NCBI GenBank assembly: GCA_036346255.1
Contig: CM070633.1
Coordinates: forward strand, 23,002,001 to 23,066,000
Direction of reading: 5' to 3'
Source: Ampelocalamus luodianensis
Taxonomy: Eukaryota; Streptophyta; Magnoliopsida; Poales; Poaceae
DNA length: 64,000 nucleotides
Shown: piece after piece, positions 1 through 10,713 of the stretch
Numbering within the stretch: the first letter of the stretch is position 1
How the letters are laid out: each line of letters begins with the position of its first letter
Notes under the pieces: model-generated
Told to the model about the DNA's origin: nothing
Seen by the model: only the letters and a program-made list of their open reading frames with translations
Database searches by the model: none
Made by a program: the position numbers and the translations under genes

Positions 1-539
1 CCAACAATCCCCACCGATCTCAAAGTCCCACGAGATTTGCTCAATTCCAATGTCTTGTTTATATATCGGTGTTTGATGGAGACCAATTAAGGTTGAACAT
101 CCACCTAGAACTCAAGCTACACCTACTCACAACTTGAACAATGGACTATGCCTTGAATTGCAAGTTTGGTGCAAGCAAGCTTCACTTGAAGTCTTAAGCG
201 ATACTAGGTCGCGATAGGCTACCCTCGGTTGGAGCGTATAAGTCATACTCCTTGGTCTCTTCATGAGCTTAGTAGGAGATTTCCCCAAAATCTTCATAGA
301 TGCGACTAACGATCGGGCTCATATAGGTGTGTTCTTTCAAGAACGTTCTGCAGATAACGTCTTAGCTTCCGAGAGCCAATGGAACACATTAAGGCCTTAA
401 CCAACTCGCCTTGCAGTTTTGAGAGTATTGCATCTTCACATAGAGAGGTTGAAATTACTCTTCTCGATTAATCGATGGCTTGTTTTTCCGGATCCTAATT
501 CACGGGATCTCCGATCACATAGGTTGGGTTACTACCATA

Positions 540-1895
540 GATAACTCACATGGGTCTCATACCCATCTCCTTCGATGCACTATCTATCACATTTCGTGAT
601 AGTCCCTTTGTGAAGGATTCGCGGGTTTCTAGCTGTTTGGATGTAATCCAAGGTTATAACTCCGGAGTTTCTCAATTTCCTGACAGACTTCAATCGTCTC
701 TTGACATGCCTAGACGATTTCATATTATCCTTAGAACTGTTCACTTTAGCGATAACGGTTTGATTATCACAGTTCATGAGGATAGCTGGCACTGGCTTTT
801 CTACCGTAGGTAGATCCATCAATAGATCCCGTAGCCATTCTGCCTCAACAATAGCAGTGTCTAGTGCCGCAAGTTCTGCTTCCATGGTTGACCTCGCCAA
901 AATGGTCTGTTTGCAAGACCTCTATGAAATAAAGACCACCACCAATAGTGAAAACATATTCACTAGTGGCTTTGATCTCATCAGCATCAGAGATCCAGTT
1001 GGAATCACTATAACCCTCCAAAGACCAAGCGGGTACCCAGTATAGTGAAGTCCAAAGTTCGAGGTACCTTTCAGATAGCGCAACACTCGCTCAAGTGCCT
1101 TCCGATGATCATCTCACGGGTTAGATGCAAACCGCTCAACTTGCTCACAAAGAAAAGAGATGTCCGCCTTGTTGCACTAGCTAGGTACATAAGAGAGCCA
1201 ATTATCGAGAGTATTCGGTGATTCCTAGCAATTTTCTTATTCTTACGAGTAACACGCTAGGATCATAAGGTGTTGGAGAAGGCTTGCTATCGTAAAAACC
1301 AAAGCGGCTCAAGACCTTTTCCACATAATGAGATTGCAAAAGTGTAATCCCATCCTCACCTCTAACCAATTTAATGTTTAGAATAACATCACCACTCCCA
1401 GATCTTTCATATCAAAATTTTGAGACAAGAATAATTTGACTTCATTTATCACATTGATGTTTGTCCCAAAAATCAGGATGTCATCCACATACAAGCAGAG
1501 AATAACTCCTCACCCCCACCATAGCGATAGTATACATTTATCGCCTCATTGATGAAACTGCAGATGTCACTGTTTCTATCGAACTTTTCATGCCACTACT
1601 TAGGAGCTTGTTTTAGACCATAAAAGATTTCAACAGTTTAACACCTTGCCTTCTTGACCTTCTACTACAAATCCATCAGGTTGTTCCATGTAAATTTCCT
1701 CATCCAGCTCTCCGTTAAGAAAAGTTGTCTTAACGTCCATTTGATGAACGAGAAGACCATGTGAGGCAGCCAAAGCAAGTAGTACTCGTATTGTGGTCGA
1801 TCTAGCAACGGTGAGTAAGTTTCAAAGAAATCTTCGCTTCTTTACGAGTGTAGCCCTTGGCAACAAGCCGAGCCTTGTACTTTTCAATAGTACCA
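540..1895 (-). pseudogene. Copia reverse transcriptase and RNase H remnants
   Basis: The complement of 905-1895 holds reverse transcriptase fragments in several frames, including the region around 1440-1500 where the catalytic YVDD-type motif is expected. RNase H is an open stretch at 580-900 (MARSTMEAELAALDTA, then EAEWLRDLLMDLP). The pol terminus, ending in GMRPM then stop, is at about 548-560. After that come about 530 bp of 3' untranslated sequence to the polypurine tract. Confidence 0.7.
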
Positions 1896-2756
1896 TCAGC
1901 CTAAGCTTCTTTTGAACACCCACTTGCATCCTACTGTGTTTGCACCCATAAGGTCTATCTCGGCTCCCTGTGTTGCATTAGTGATAATGGAATCCATTTC
2001 ACTACGGACAGCCTCCTTCCAATAGTCTGCATCAGAAGATGCATATGCTTCTAAAATAGACTTGGGAGTGTCGTCCACAAGGTACACAGTGAAATCATCA
2101 CCAAAGGATTTGGTTATCCTTTGTCTCTTGCTCCTTCTAGGAGCTCCACCATCATCCTCCTCATTGACAAGTTCATGTGTATGTTCAAAAGGTTCAGGTG
2201 GTGTGATTGAACTGGGAATTATTTCAAAGGGTTGGCTAGTAGTGTTATGTGTATCCTTCATTGGAAAGATATTCTCAAAGAATGTTGCATCTCGAGACTC
2301 CATAATTGTACCAACATGCATGTCAGGTACCTCAGTTTTAACTATCAAAAATCTATAGGCAATACTATGATTAGCATATCCCAGAAAGACACAATCCACA
2401 GTCTTAGGTCCAAGCTTGCATTTCTTAGTTATTGGCACATTGACTTTCGCCAAGCACCCCCATGTACGCAAATAAGAAAGTGATGGTTTTCTCCCAATCC
2501 ATACCTCGTATGGTGTTTTGTCCTTATTTCTGTTAGGAACTCTATTTAATACATGATTAGACGTTAGCAAAGCCTCCCCCCACCATGCCTTAGGTAAACC
2601 CATGATGTCTAACATGGCATTCACCAAGTCGATCAAAGTGCGGTTTTTCTTTGGCAATCCCATTTGACTCGGGAGAATAAGGAGGCGCCCTCTCATGTAT
2701 AATGCCATGTTCCTCACAAAATAAGTCAAATTCGTTTGAGAAATACTCTCCACCAC
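1896..2756 (-). pseudogene. Copia integrase core/C-terminal part and start of reverse transcriptase
   Basis: A 286-codon open frame. The first third matches the copia integrase core and its end (LPKAWWGEALLTSNHVLNR, then TPYEVWIGRKPSLSYLRTWG). The GKV-like C-terminal segment follows (FLGYANHSIAYRF). The last 60 codons are the entry to reverse transcriptase (DADYWKEAVRSEMDSI, then GCKWVFK). It then shifts frame, and the reverse transcriptase continues in pieces to about 905. The frame has no proper start and belongs to the interrupted polyprotein. Confidence 0.8.
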
Positions 2757-3253
2757 GATCCGACCTAAGTCTTTTTATCTTTCATTTAACGGTTTTCAAC
2801 CGCCTTATAGATTCTAAAATAGTCTAAAGCATCGTCTTTCGTTTTCAATAAATACACATAATGTAACCTAGTTGCATCATCAATCAATGTCATGAAATAT
2901 CGTTTCCACCCTTCGTTAACATTCCATTCATCTCGAAAGATCCGAATGCAGGAGTTCTAGTGGTGCCAAATTTCTCTCCTCGCGACCTTGTGAGGCTTAC
3001 GAGGTTGCTTTGATTGCACACAGCTATGACATTTAGAACCTTTGGTGATGGAAACGTTTGGAATTAAATTCATACCGAAAGCGAGACATTAAACCAAAAT
3101 TAATATGACATAGACGTGAGTGCCAAACGTTAGCCTCATCATCCACACCGCCACAAATATGGTTCACGCTTTATTGCAGTAAATCGAAAGGAAAATCGAA
3201 CAAGCCTCCGCACTCATAGCCTTTACCAACAAAATGTCCATGTTTAGACACGA

Positions 3254-3520
3254 CTACTTTATTAGACTCAAATACCAACTTAAGCCCGTCTCTACATAAA
3301 CGGAGCCACTAACGAGATTCTTGTCTATAGAAGGACATGCGCGACGCGTTCTTGGTGCACGATCTTTCCGAAGTAAACTTGGATCTACCGTGCCAACACC
3401 ATGAACAATAGCATGTGACCCATTCCCCATTAGGACGGAGGAATCCGGCGACTGATAAGAGGAAAACAACGAAATATCGGCACACACATGTACATTAGCT
3501 CTGTATCAATCCACGGTTGG
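3254..3520 (-). pseudogene. Copia protease remnant, active site frame broken
   Basis: Downstream of the zinc knuckle the minus strand carries a retropepsin-type segment (…ANVHVCAD in one frame, then DISLFSSYQ…). At the expected Asp-Thr-Gly active site around 3500-3512 the frame shifts by one base, separating the gag frame from the following frame (3487-3254). The segment ends in a stop before the integrase zinc-binding region, which is poorly preserved between about 2760 and 3250. Confidence 0.55.
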
Positions 3521-4402
3521 TAGATTGACTAGCGAAAGAACGAAGAGGTAAATTACCATACCCATCCCATCTCGGTCTTGCCAATGGTCACGTTGGATGG
3601 ACTTAGAAGTCCATCCCCACAGTGCCTTCTTTCCTTTGCGTTGTGGGCACTTCTTGGCCATGTGACCGTGCTCACCGCACACAAAGCAAGTTCTATCATC
3701 CCGATTGTTGTTGTTCTTCTTCTTCTTGAAGTTGGTTGTCTGCTGGACTTTGACAAATTTCCTTTGTTCTTGCTTGAGGGTTTCGTACCACATTGGCATT
3801 GGGTGCCCTCCATCACCCTTAGACACAAAGATCCTTTTCCGAACTTTCTCCTCAATTTCAAGAGAGCCAATTAGACTCTCAACAGAGTGCTCTTGTCTCT
3901 TGTGTTTGAGTGCTGTTCCGAAATTCCTCCATGAAGAAGGTAATTTCGCAATAATACATCCAGCCACAAACTTGTCGGGTAAGGCACACTTCAGGAGTTC
4001 GAGTTCCTTGCCAATGGACTGTATCTCATGAGCCTGATCTACTACAGAACGGTTATTAACCATCTTGTAGTCATGAAATTGCTCCATGACATACATGTCA
4101 TTGCTGGCATCAGTAGCACCGTATTTGGAATTCAGTGCATCCCATAACTCCTTTGCGTCGCATCATGTGCATATACACTCGCACAAACGATCAGCAAGAA
4201 CACTAAGAATGCATCCAACAAAGAGAGTAGTGGCAGTCTCGAATTCTTTCTGCTTTTCAGCATCAAGAATACCTTCAGGCTTGCCATTACTAACCCAGAA
4301 TACATTCATAGCAGTAAGCCACAGAGTGACCCTGATCTGCCATCTCTTAAAGTGCACACCGGAGAACTTCTCCGGCCTCAGTGCATCGGCAAATCCAGCC
4401 AT
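3506..4402 (-). pseudogene. Copia gag, one in-frame stop
   Basis: The frame opens at the ATG at 4402 (MAGFADALRPEKFSG, typical of grass copia Gag/UBN2 proteins). It runs through a single TGA at 4163-4165 and then continues in the same frame (ELWDALNSKY, then YVMEQFHDYKMV) to a CCHC zinc knuckle, CFVCGEHGHMAKKC, near 3690-3650. Gag packages the element RNA. Apart from the one stop codon the frame is intact over about 290 codons. The end at 3506 runs into the protease region, where the frame is lost. Confidence 0.8.
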
Positions 4403-4418
4403 AGTAAGACCACAGTGC

Positions 4419-4601
4419 CTAAAATAAGGTTTTTGGATTGTTAAACATATAAGCACATGTAGGTTCAATTTATTCCATAAATTAATCATGACATCATGCA
4501 CGCAAAATAACAGAACCATCACAGGCATAACAGATCTAGTCATGTCAACCAAGAAAAGGAACATGAACAGATCTAAAACGGAGAACATGACCGTTACGTA
4601 C
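4419..4601 (-). other. Possible intron in the copia 5' leader
   Basis: On the minus strand GTACGTAACGG at 4601 is a good donor. A pyrimidine-rich, AT-rich stretch ends in TTTTAG at 4419, 17 nt before the gag ATG at 4402. The 183-bp interval is AT-rich between GC-rich flanks, as expected for a plant intron. This is inferred from sequence signals only. Confidence 0.35.
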
Positions 4602-4879
4602 CGATGATTCTGTTCTGATCGGTTTGTCGATGGTGACACGGCAGGCACGGTGTGGATGACACGGTCGATGACGATTCGCCGGCCGCGCCGAGGAAGACGA
4701 GCGAGCTACGAGAAGCGATGCGCAGAGCGCTTCCCAAAAACCTTATTCGCCCTCTCCCGGTGCAGGACTTCGAAGGCGACGGTTCCGGAGACCTGCTCTC
4801 CCGAATGACAGTGCACGCCGGCGAACGGGATGGAGTAGACTACGTAGAACGGCGCAGTACAATGGAAGAGGCGAAAACT

Positions 4880-5364
4880 CTAGATTGATTTCTCATCTCT
4901 GTATGGAGGCGGCGATTCAGTATTTATAGAGGAATCAGGACGTGTGATCAAGACGCCTGCACGTTCTCCATAACTCGTAACCGAAACGGATTAGTCTTGT
5001 AACCGATCCGGATTCACCGCCACACAAAACAGCAAAAGATAAAACTGCAAAAGGAAGTCGCGTCTGCGCAAGCACCTGACGCCGATTTGGGCGGACCATT
5101 CACGCAGTGTCGCCGCCCGCCGCTTCGCCTCACTTCCGGCCGGCGAGGCGCGGCGAGCGCCACAGCGTGTGTGTTCCTCTAGTTCTCTCCACACATGCCT
5201 CAAGTGACTAGGAGTGCACCATCCCTTTAAGGTGGTCTTCCTCTCTCTAGAACTAGCAATATGGTACTAAAGTTCACATGCAACCTTCCTTTGCATGAGT
5301 GGGCCTTTGAGATTTAATTTAGGAATTATTCTTCTTGTATGGGCTAGGCCCACATAATCCAACA
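4880..5364 (-). repeat. 5' LTR (U3 side) of the copia element; inner boundary unclear
   Basis: The outer end is clear: ccaaca at 5359-5364, i.e. TGTTGG on the minus strand. A TATA-like box lies inside at 4921-4929. The downstream limit and the primer-binding site were not found: no clear match to the complement of TGGTATCAGAGC is visible between 4400 and 4880. The inner coordinate given here is therefore only a minimum extent. Confidence 0.55.
4921..4929 (-). promoter_or_regulatory. TATA-like box in the copia LTR
   Basis: The minus strand reads CTATAAATA, about 435 bp into the LTR. It is in the right place for the U3/R promoter, with the gag start about 520 bp downstream. Confidence 0.5.
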
Positions 5365-6007
5365 ATTACATCTACTCGTTGAACATAATTATGGTACATG
5401 ATTATCGCTTTAGTTTCGTATGTTTTACTTTTCTTCCTACAAGCCTACAAATGGAATGGTTTTCTTCGCATGAAACAAATACATACCATGCACATTCAAT
5501 TATAATGCATCATGTGTCTTGAGATACATTAACTAATCAAACAAAAAATTTCACCTAACTCGTTACACAAAATCCAAGTGCAAGATCATCACTTTTCACT
5601 TTTTTACGTTTTTGTTTTGTTTCTTTTTTGAGGCCTAAGCATGACAATTCTATTAGCAATCTCCCCTCTACATAAACTCAAATATCCATGCTAGCAAACA
5701 AAGATCACACACACAATAGTTAAACAATGATGCACAATTATTCTCACGGCACACCTGGCATCCCTCCAACTTAATCACTCAACAACTCACGGTACTTTAA
5801 CTTTTAGTGCCTTAAAAAATCAATTTAATGTGCCACCTATGCTATCGGCTATCCCCAAAACCCCTATCTAATAAAATCCTAAACCCATCCATGATTGACT
5901 CAAGCCATCCCCATCGTTGCAGTAGAAAAAATTCAGAGAGAAATTCACATGCGAATCTTAGTCATTCCAGCCATACCTCCCATCACTAGGACAACCCAAT
6001 CAGTTCC
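5365..6007. other. Intergenic sequence upstream of the AGPase gene
   Basis: AT-rich unique-looking sequence between the copia LTR and the TATA box of the next gene. It has no long ORF or recognisable repeat. It presumably holds the distal promoter, but no specific operator could be defined by eye. Confidence 0.5.
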
Positions 6008-6014
6008 TATAAAT
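6008..6014 (+). promoter_or_regulatory. TATA box of the AGPase small-subunit gene
   Basis: TATAAAT lies 178 bp upstream of the ATG at 6192, in an AT-rich stretch before a C-rich leader. A transcription start near 6040 would give a 5' leader of about 150 nt. Confidence 0.6.
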
Positions 6015-6191
6015 GCAGACAAATCATCCCCTGCACTCATCAGTGGCACAAAAAGGAGGAAAAAAGGCTCTGAAATTCCCACGGCCGCCAAAGCCTACAC
6101 CACTCCACAGTGTCTGCAGTGTAGTGCCCCCACCTGCACCTGCCTTCTCTCTCGGCCGTTGCTGCCTGCTCTCACTCACACGGTCACACCC

Positions 6192-9100
6192 ATGGCGATG
6201 GCGATGGGCGCAACGGCCGCCACCTCCAGGGCCCCGATCCCCGCGCCGGCTCGGGCGACCGCTGCATTCTCTTCTTGCGGTGGCCTGGGTCGCCGCGCGG
6301 CCTTGCCCGGGCAGCGGGCCGGCGGGAGGCTGCTGCGGGCGGCGGGGAGGTCGCTCTTGTTCTCGCCGCGGGCCGTGTCGGACTCGCAGAGCTCGCAGAC
6401 GTGCCTCGATCCGGACGCCAGCACGGTACGCGATCTCGCCGCCGCCCGCCGATCAAAATGCGATCTCGGGGTTCCGATGGGCTCCCAAGATTCGATTTTT
6501 CGTTATTCCTTGATCTTTTTAGTACTTGATGCAATTTTGTCGTGTCCTTTGCTCGTTTACGTGGGAAAAGTCGGACCTTTTGGGTGGTTTGTGTGCAAGG
6601 TTGGGACTTCAAAGGGCGTTCTTGGAATTCGATATTGCTCCGTTATTTTACTTTATGCAATTGGATGACTGAATGTGTGATATTTTTCTTGTTCATATGG
6701 CCGAAAAACAATTTTGATTTGTAATGAGTTTTTATGTCGATTTCTGGATGGTTCTATCGACTGTTGCATTGGGTACACTACAATCATAGTGATAGTTGGT
6801 GCGAGACCTATAATTAATTAGTCAAAGATCTAGCGTGGTCCATGGCTTGCATTAACTAATTGGTTCAAGATCTGAAGATTGTACTTTGCAGTCTAATTTA
6901 TTAGATTCTGTGGTACAAGTATAGAACCTGGGATGCCAGAGCAGTTCATCTGTATTTAGTTATTTAATGTTTTGGCACAAATTTGTCACATCCAATTGAT
7001 GTGATTCATTTATCCCTGCAGAGTGTCCTTGGGATCATCCTTGGGGGTGGCGCCGGCACAAGGCTGTATCCACTGACGAAGAAAGGGCGAAGCCTGCAGT
7101 GCCGTTGGGTGCCAACTACAGGCTAATAGATATCCCGGTCAGCAATTGTCTGAACAGCAATGTGTCGAAGATCTATGTTCTGACGCAGTTCAACTCCGCA
7201 TCGCTCAACCGCCACCTCTCGAGGGCCTACGGAAACAACATTGGTGGGTACAAGAATGAGGGGTTCGTTGAAGTTCTTGCTGCGCAGCAAAGCCCGGAGA
7301 ATCCTAACTGGTTTCAGGTATGTTGGTCTATTTGTCTTTGATATATCAATCTCAAGATATTAGTTTGTGTTGACATCAGAAGAGCTACTCTTTTGTACCA
7401 AGCAGGTCACTGCATGCTTCTGCTTCTGTGTATTATTGGTCTCTTGGATGTCTTATGCTATTTTTGGTTCTTGGGCTATAAATGAAAAGAATGGTGTTTT
7501 TTTCTTTTTTGGGTGGAGCAAAGAAATGCAGCTGCAAAGATGTACGAATGCCACTCAATTTGTAGCTAAACTTCATAGGGTACATAGAACAATAGGGGAG
7601 AAATAATTGATATGAACATATCAGTTAAATCAAAAGAAACCAATGCGTTGTTTGCACCCTACTTTGGTTATCGAATAGTTATTAGCTTTAGTGCAGTTCT
7701 TGGCAATTGATTTGTATTGTACTTTTGTCACAGGGGCACTTGACATTCAATGTAGGAGTGTTCATGAGTTTGGAGGGTCCGGTAGTTGCATTGGAATTGG
7801 AAAATAAAGTTAACAATAGATGCATAACAATAGATGCTGCAAATGTTGTCTCCTGTTGCCCCCTTAGGCCCTTACATGTTTTGTTCTTTCTGTGTTGATA
7901 TTCCCCTAGCCACTTCATGAATTGGTGTGTTGATTTATTTTGCTTCTTCCCATCTCAGGGTACTGCAGATGCTGTGCGACAGAACTTGTGGCTGTTTGAG
8001 GAGCACAATGTTATGGAGTTCCTTATTCTGGCTGGAGATCACCTGTACCGTATGGACTACCAAAAGTTCATTCAAGCCCACAGAGAAACAGATGCTGATA
8101 TAACTGTTGCTGCTCTGCCAATGGATGAACAACGCGCAACTGCTTTTGGCCTTATGAAAATTGATGATGAAGGGAGGATAGTTGAGTTTGCAGAAAAACC
8201 AAAAGGAGAGAAGTTGAAATCAATGATGGTACACATATTGTGAGCCTTTTCAATCTAATTTAAGACATGCACCCTAAGCAGTTGAAAGCATGTGTACTTC
8301 TGCAATTAGTCCTTTTCAGTTAATTTTCTGCATGTTTTGATCTTGTAGGTTGACACCACCATATTGGGCCTTGATTCTGAGAGGGCCATGGAAATGCCTT
8401 ATATTGCTAGCATGGGAATCTATGTTTTTAGCAAAGATGTGATGCTTCAGCTTCTCCGTGAAAAATTTCCTGCAGCAAATGACTTTGGAAGTGAGGTTAT
8501 TCCTGGTGCAACAGAAATTGGAATGAGGGTATGCTATGCTCTTGAAACATGTAGCACCTTTATTTATGTTATTTTCAGTTCATTGCTGTAGCTTTTATGA
8601 ACTTTGATATTTGATCAATCAATAAATTAAAGTTACATCATCTTTTGAGAGACGTTACTTGTGTACTTTATAGTTATTTAACTTGGTTCCTATATTCGTA
8701 TTCCATATATTATGTTCGCTTATGCTGGTATTGTGTTTGACAGGTGCAAGCTTACTTATATGACGGTTACTGGGAAGACATTGGTACTATTGAGGCATTT
8801 TATAATGCAAACTTGGGAATAACCAAGAAGCCTGTACCAGATTTTAGGTAGGGTTTACACATTTGTACAGCAAAAAAGTTACGAGGTACATATTGCTAGA
8901 TTCACTACCTATTACCTACTTTTGATCAAACATTCTTGTATGCAGCTTTTATGACCGTTCTGCTCCAATTTATACACAACCTCGATACTTGCCTCCTTCA
9001 AAGGTTCTTGATGCTGATTTGACAGACAGTGTTATTGGTGAAGGTTGTATTATTAACGTAAGTAGCCTTTTCCCTTGACTTATCGTTGTGTTGCCTTCTA

Positions 9101-10412
9101 TTGTGTTTAGAGACTTGTACACCCTCTGTTTTGCTATATTTATCTACAGCCCACTATGCGCACTGACCAAGTAAGCACTAAATCGAAGAAATACTTAATT
9201 AGAAATTACCATACATATTCCTATTAAATAGCATACCACAACTACTTAACCTCTTTCAAAAAATTTAAGTAGGGGTAGAGAGCGGAGAAGTTGCAATAAT
9301 TACACTTTAGATTTTCTCAATGGACAAATATATTGAAACGGATATTCCCAAGGACATTGACAAATATAGCGAAACGGAGGGAGTAGATCATAACATATTA
9401 GGACCTTTTAAGTTATTCACTGGATATTTTTGTCATTGCTTTAGTCTTGTTTTTCATGCTTCAATACATGGACTTCCTAAATTTGTTATCTTTCTTTTTT
9501 TTTTCCTTTTGTCTAGCATTGCACAATCAACCATTCTGTGGTTGGACTCCGTTCCTGCATATTTGAAGGTGCAGTGATAGAGGACTCTCTACTAATGGGT
9601 GCAGACTATTATGAGGTAAAATAAAGTTAAACAGAACTGTAATATAGTGCCATGAAAGTAACGTGAGAACATATTAAGCTTTTTGTTCAGACGGAAAACG
9701 ACAAGAAAGTCCTTTCTGAAACTGGCGGCATTCCCATCGGTATTGGAAAGAATGCACACATCAGAAAAGCAATAATCGACAAGAATGCTCGTATTGGAGA
9801 AAACGTGAAGGTGTTTCATATATATCTCTACCTCTTGTCAATCAGCTGCATTTTTTCTGTATTCAATGTCCAAATATTCATTACTCTGGTCTTTTTCATC
9901 TTTTTTGTGAAAGATAGCCATGTGTGCAAGTATGTGCCCTACATCACTGATTTCAAAACCCTTTATCGTTACCAAATACAGATATGTTATCCTGCTCCTG
10001 TTCCCAAGTAACCTTTCTTGCGAAATGCTAAATGACCTCATCGTGCATTGCTTCCCCATGTGGCCAAAAGAGTTTTACCATGTTAGTTGTAGTTGTGGGT
10101 CTTTACTTACTAAAGAACAAATTGAAATATGCAGGCGATTCTGAAGAAAAAAAATGAAATATCCAGTCCAGGCAAACCATATGTATTGTTTTACAAATGT
10201 TTATCTCACTTTTCCAGAGATGACACACCAAAATAATATGAAATGTTTATTGTGTTTAGTAATGATCATTCCTAAATGGTTTGCTGCTTTTACAGATAAT
10301 AAATGCCGACAATGTCCAAGAAGCTTCAAGGGAGACAGATGGATACTTTATCAAAAGTGGCATTGTCACTGTGGTTAAGGATGCCTTAATTCCCAGTGGA
10401 ACAGTCATATAA
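6192..10412 (+). CDS. AGPS: ADP-glucose pyrophosphorylase small (catalytic) subunit, plastid form; nine exons, apparent 1-nt deletion in exon 2
   Basis: The enzyme makes ADP-glucose from glucose-1-phosphate and ATP, the committed step of starch synthesis in plastids. Exons: 6192-6425, 7022-7317, 7959-8228, 8349-8528, 8744-8847, 8946-9057, 9517-9615, 9691-9810, 10296-10412, all with GT-AG introns; about 510 aa, the family's normal length. Exon 1 (78 codons) is an Ala/Arg/Ser-rich transit peptide followed by the conserved QTCL cysteine (residue 71, the redox disulfide site in potato). Seen motifs: GGGAGTRL (86-93), AGDHLYR (202-208), FAEKPKG (254-260, sugar-phosphate site), and the C-terminal beta-helix ending PSGTVI. 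Exon 2 is 296 nt and needs 297 to stay in frame; one base is missing between about 7079 and 7087, so as written translation fails after residue ~99. Everything else is intact, so this may be a sequencing error. The transit peptide argues against the cytosolic endosperm isoform. Confidence 0.93.
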
Positions 10413-10489
10413 GGGCAATCTTCACCACCATGTATATAAGGTTCTCTCTCCCACAAAAACCAAACTTTATTATCTTAGTGCTTCTTACC
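10413..10489 (+). other. Start of AGPase 3' untranslated region
   Basis: About 77 bp of unique sequence follow the TAA at 10410-10412 before a repeat begins at about 10490. The natural polyadenylation site could not be placed; the repeat may interrupt the 3' UTR. Confidence 0.4.
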
Positions 10490-10713
10490 AGGGATTAAAA
10501 TCCCGGCCGGTTACCGCTTACCGGAGGGGGGCCGGGATACGGGATCCCGGCCGGTAATCCTGGGCTGTTCAAATTCAAATTCAAATTCGAATGGTTTTTA
10601 ATCAAATTTGAACAATTTCATCCGAAAAAATCAGTTTGGCCGTGAATAGGACGGTTCTGCATCATCAGCAATGGTCGGATCCATCCCGAGACCGGTTACA
10701 TGACCCTTGTTCT
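10490..10713. repeat. CCGG-rich CAGGGAT-type small transposon, right end not found
   Basis: It starts CAGGGATTAAAATCCCGGCC, then GGTTACCG repeats and a block with tandem 'attcaaattcaa'. The same arrangement occurs twice in the PFP gene intron (17617 and 17966). The terminal sequence resembles hAT-like non-autonomous elements of grasses. The right terminus is not seen before the Mutator-like element at 10723. Confidence 0.5.

Larger units (their letters stand above)
1..5364 (-). mobile_element. Ty1/copia LTR retrotransposon, left LTR cut by window edge
   Basis: Read on the minus strand, the element starts with an LTR whose first bases are TGTTGGATTATGTGGGCC (ending at 5364), followed by a leader, gag with a CCHC knuckle, protease, integrase, reverse transcriptase and RNase H. 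It ends with a purine-rich tract (complement of atccccacc, 7-15) next to ccaaca at 1-6, which is the start of the 3' LTR. The gene order with integrase before reverse transcriptase is diagnostic of copia. All reading frames are interrupted, so it cannot make its own proteins. The right flank after the LTR is attac; the matching target duplication would lie outside the window. It sits about 0.83 kb upstream of the AGPase start codon. Confidence 0.9.
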
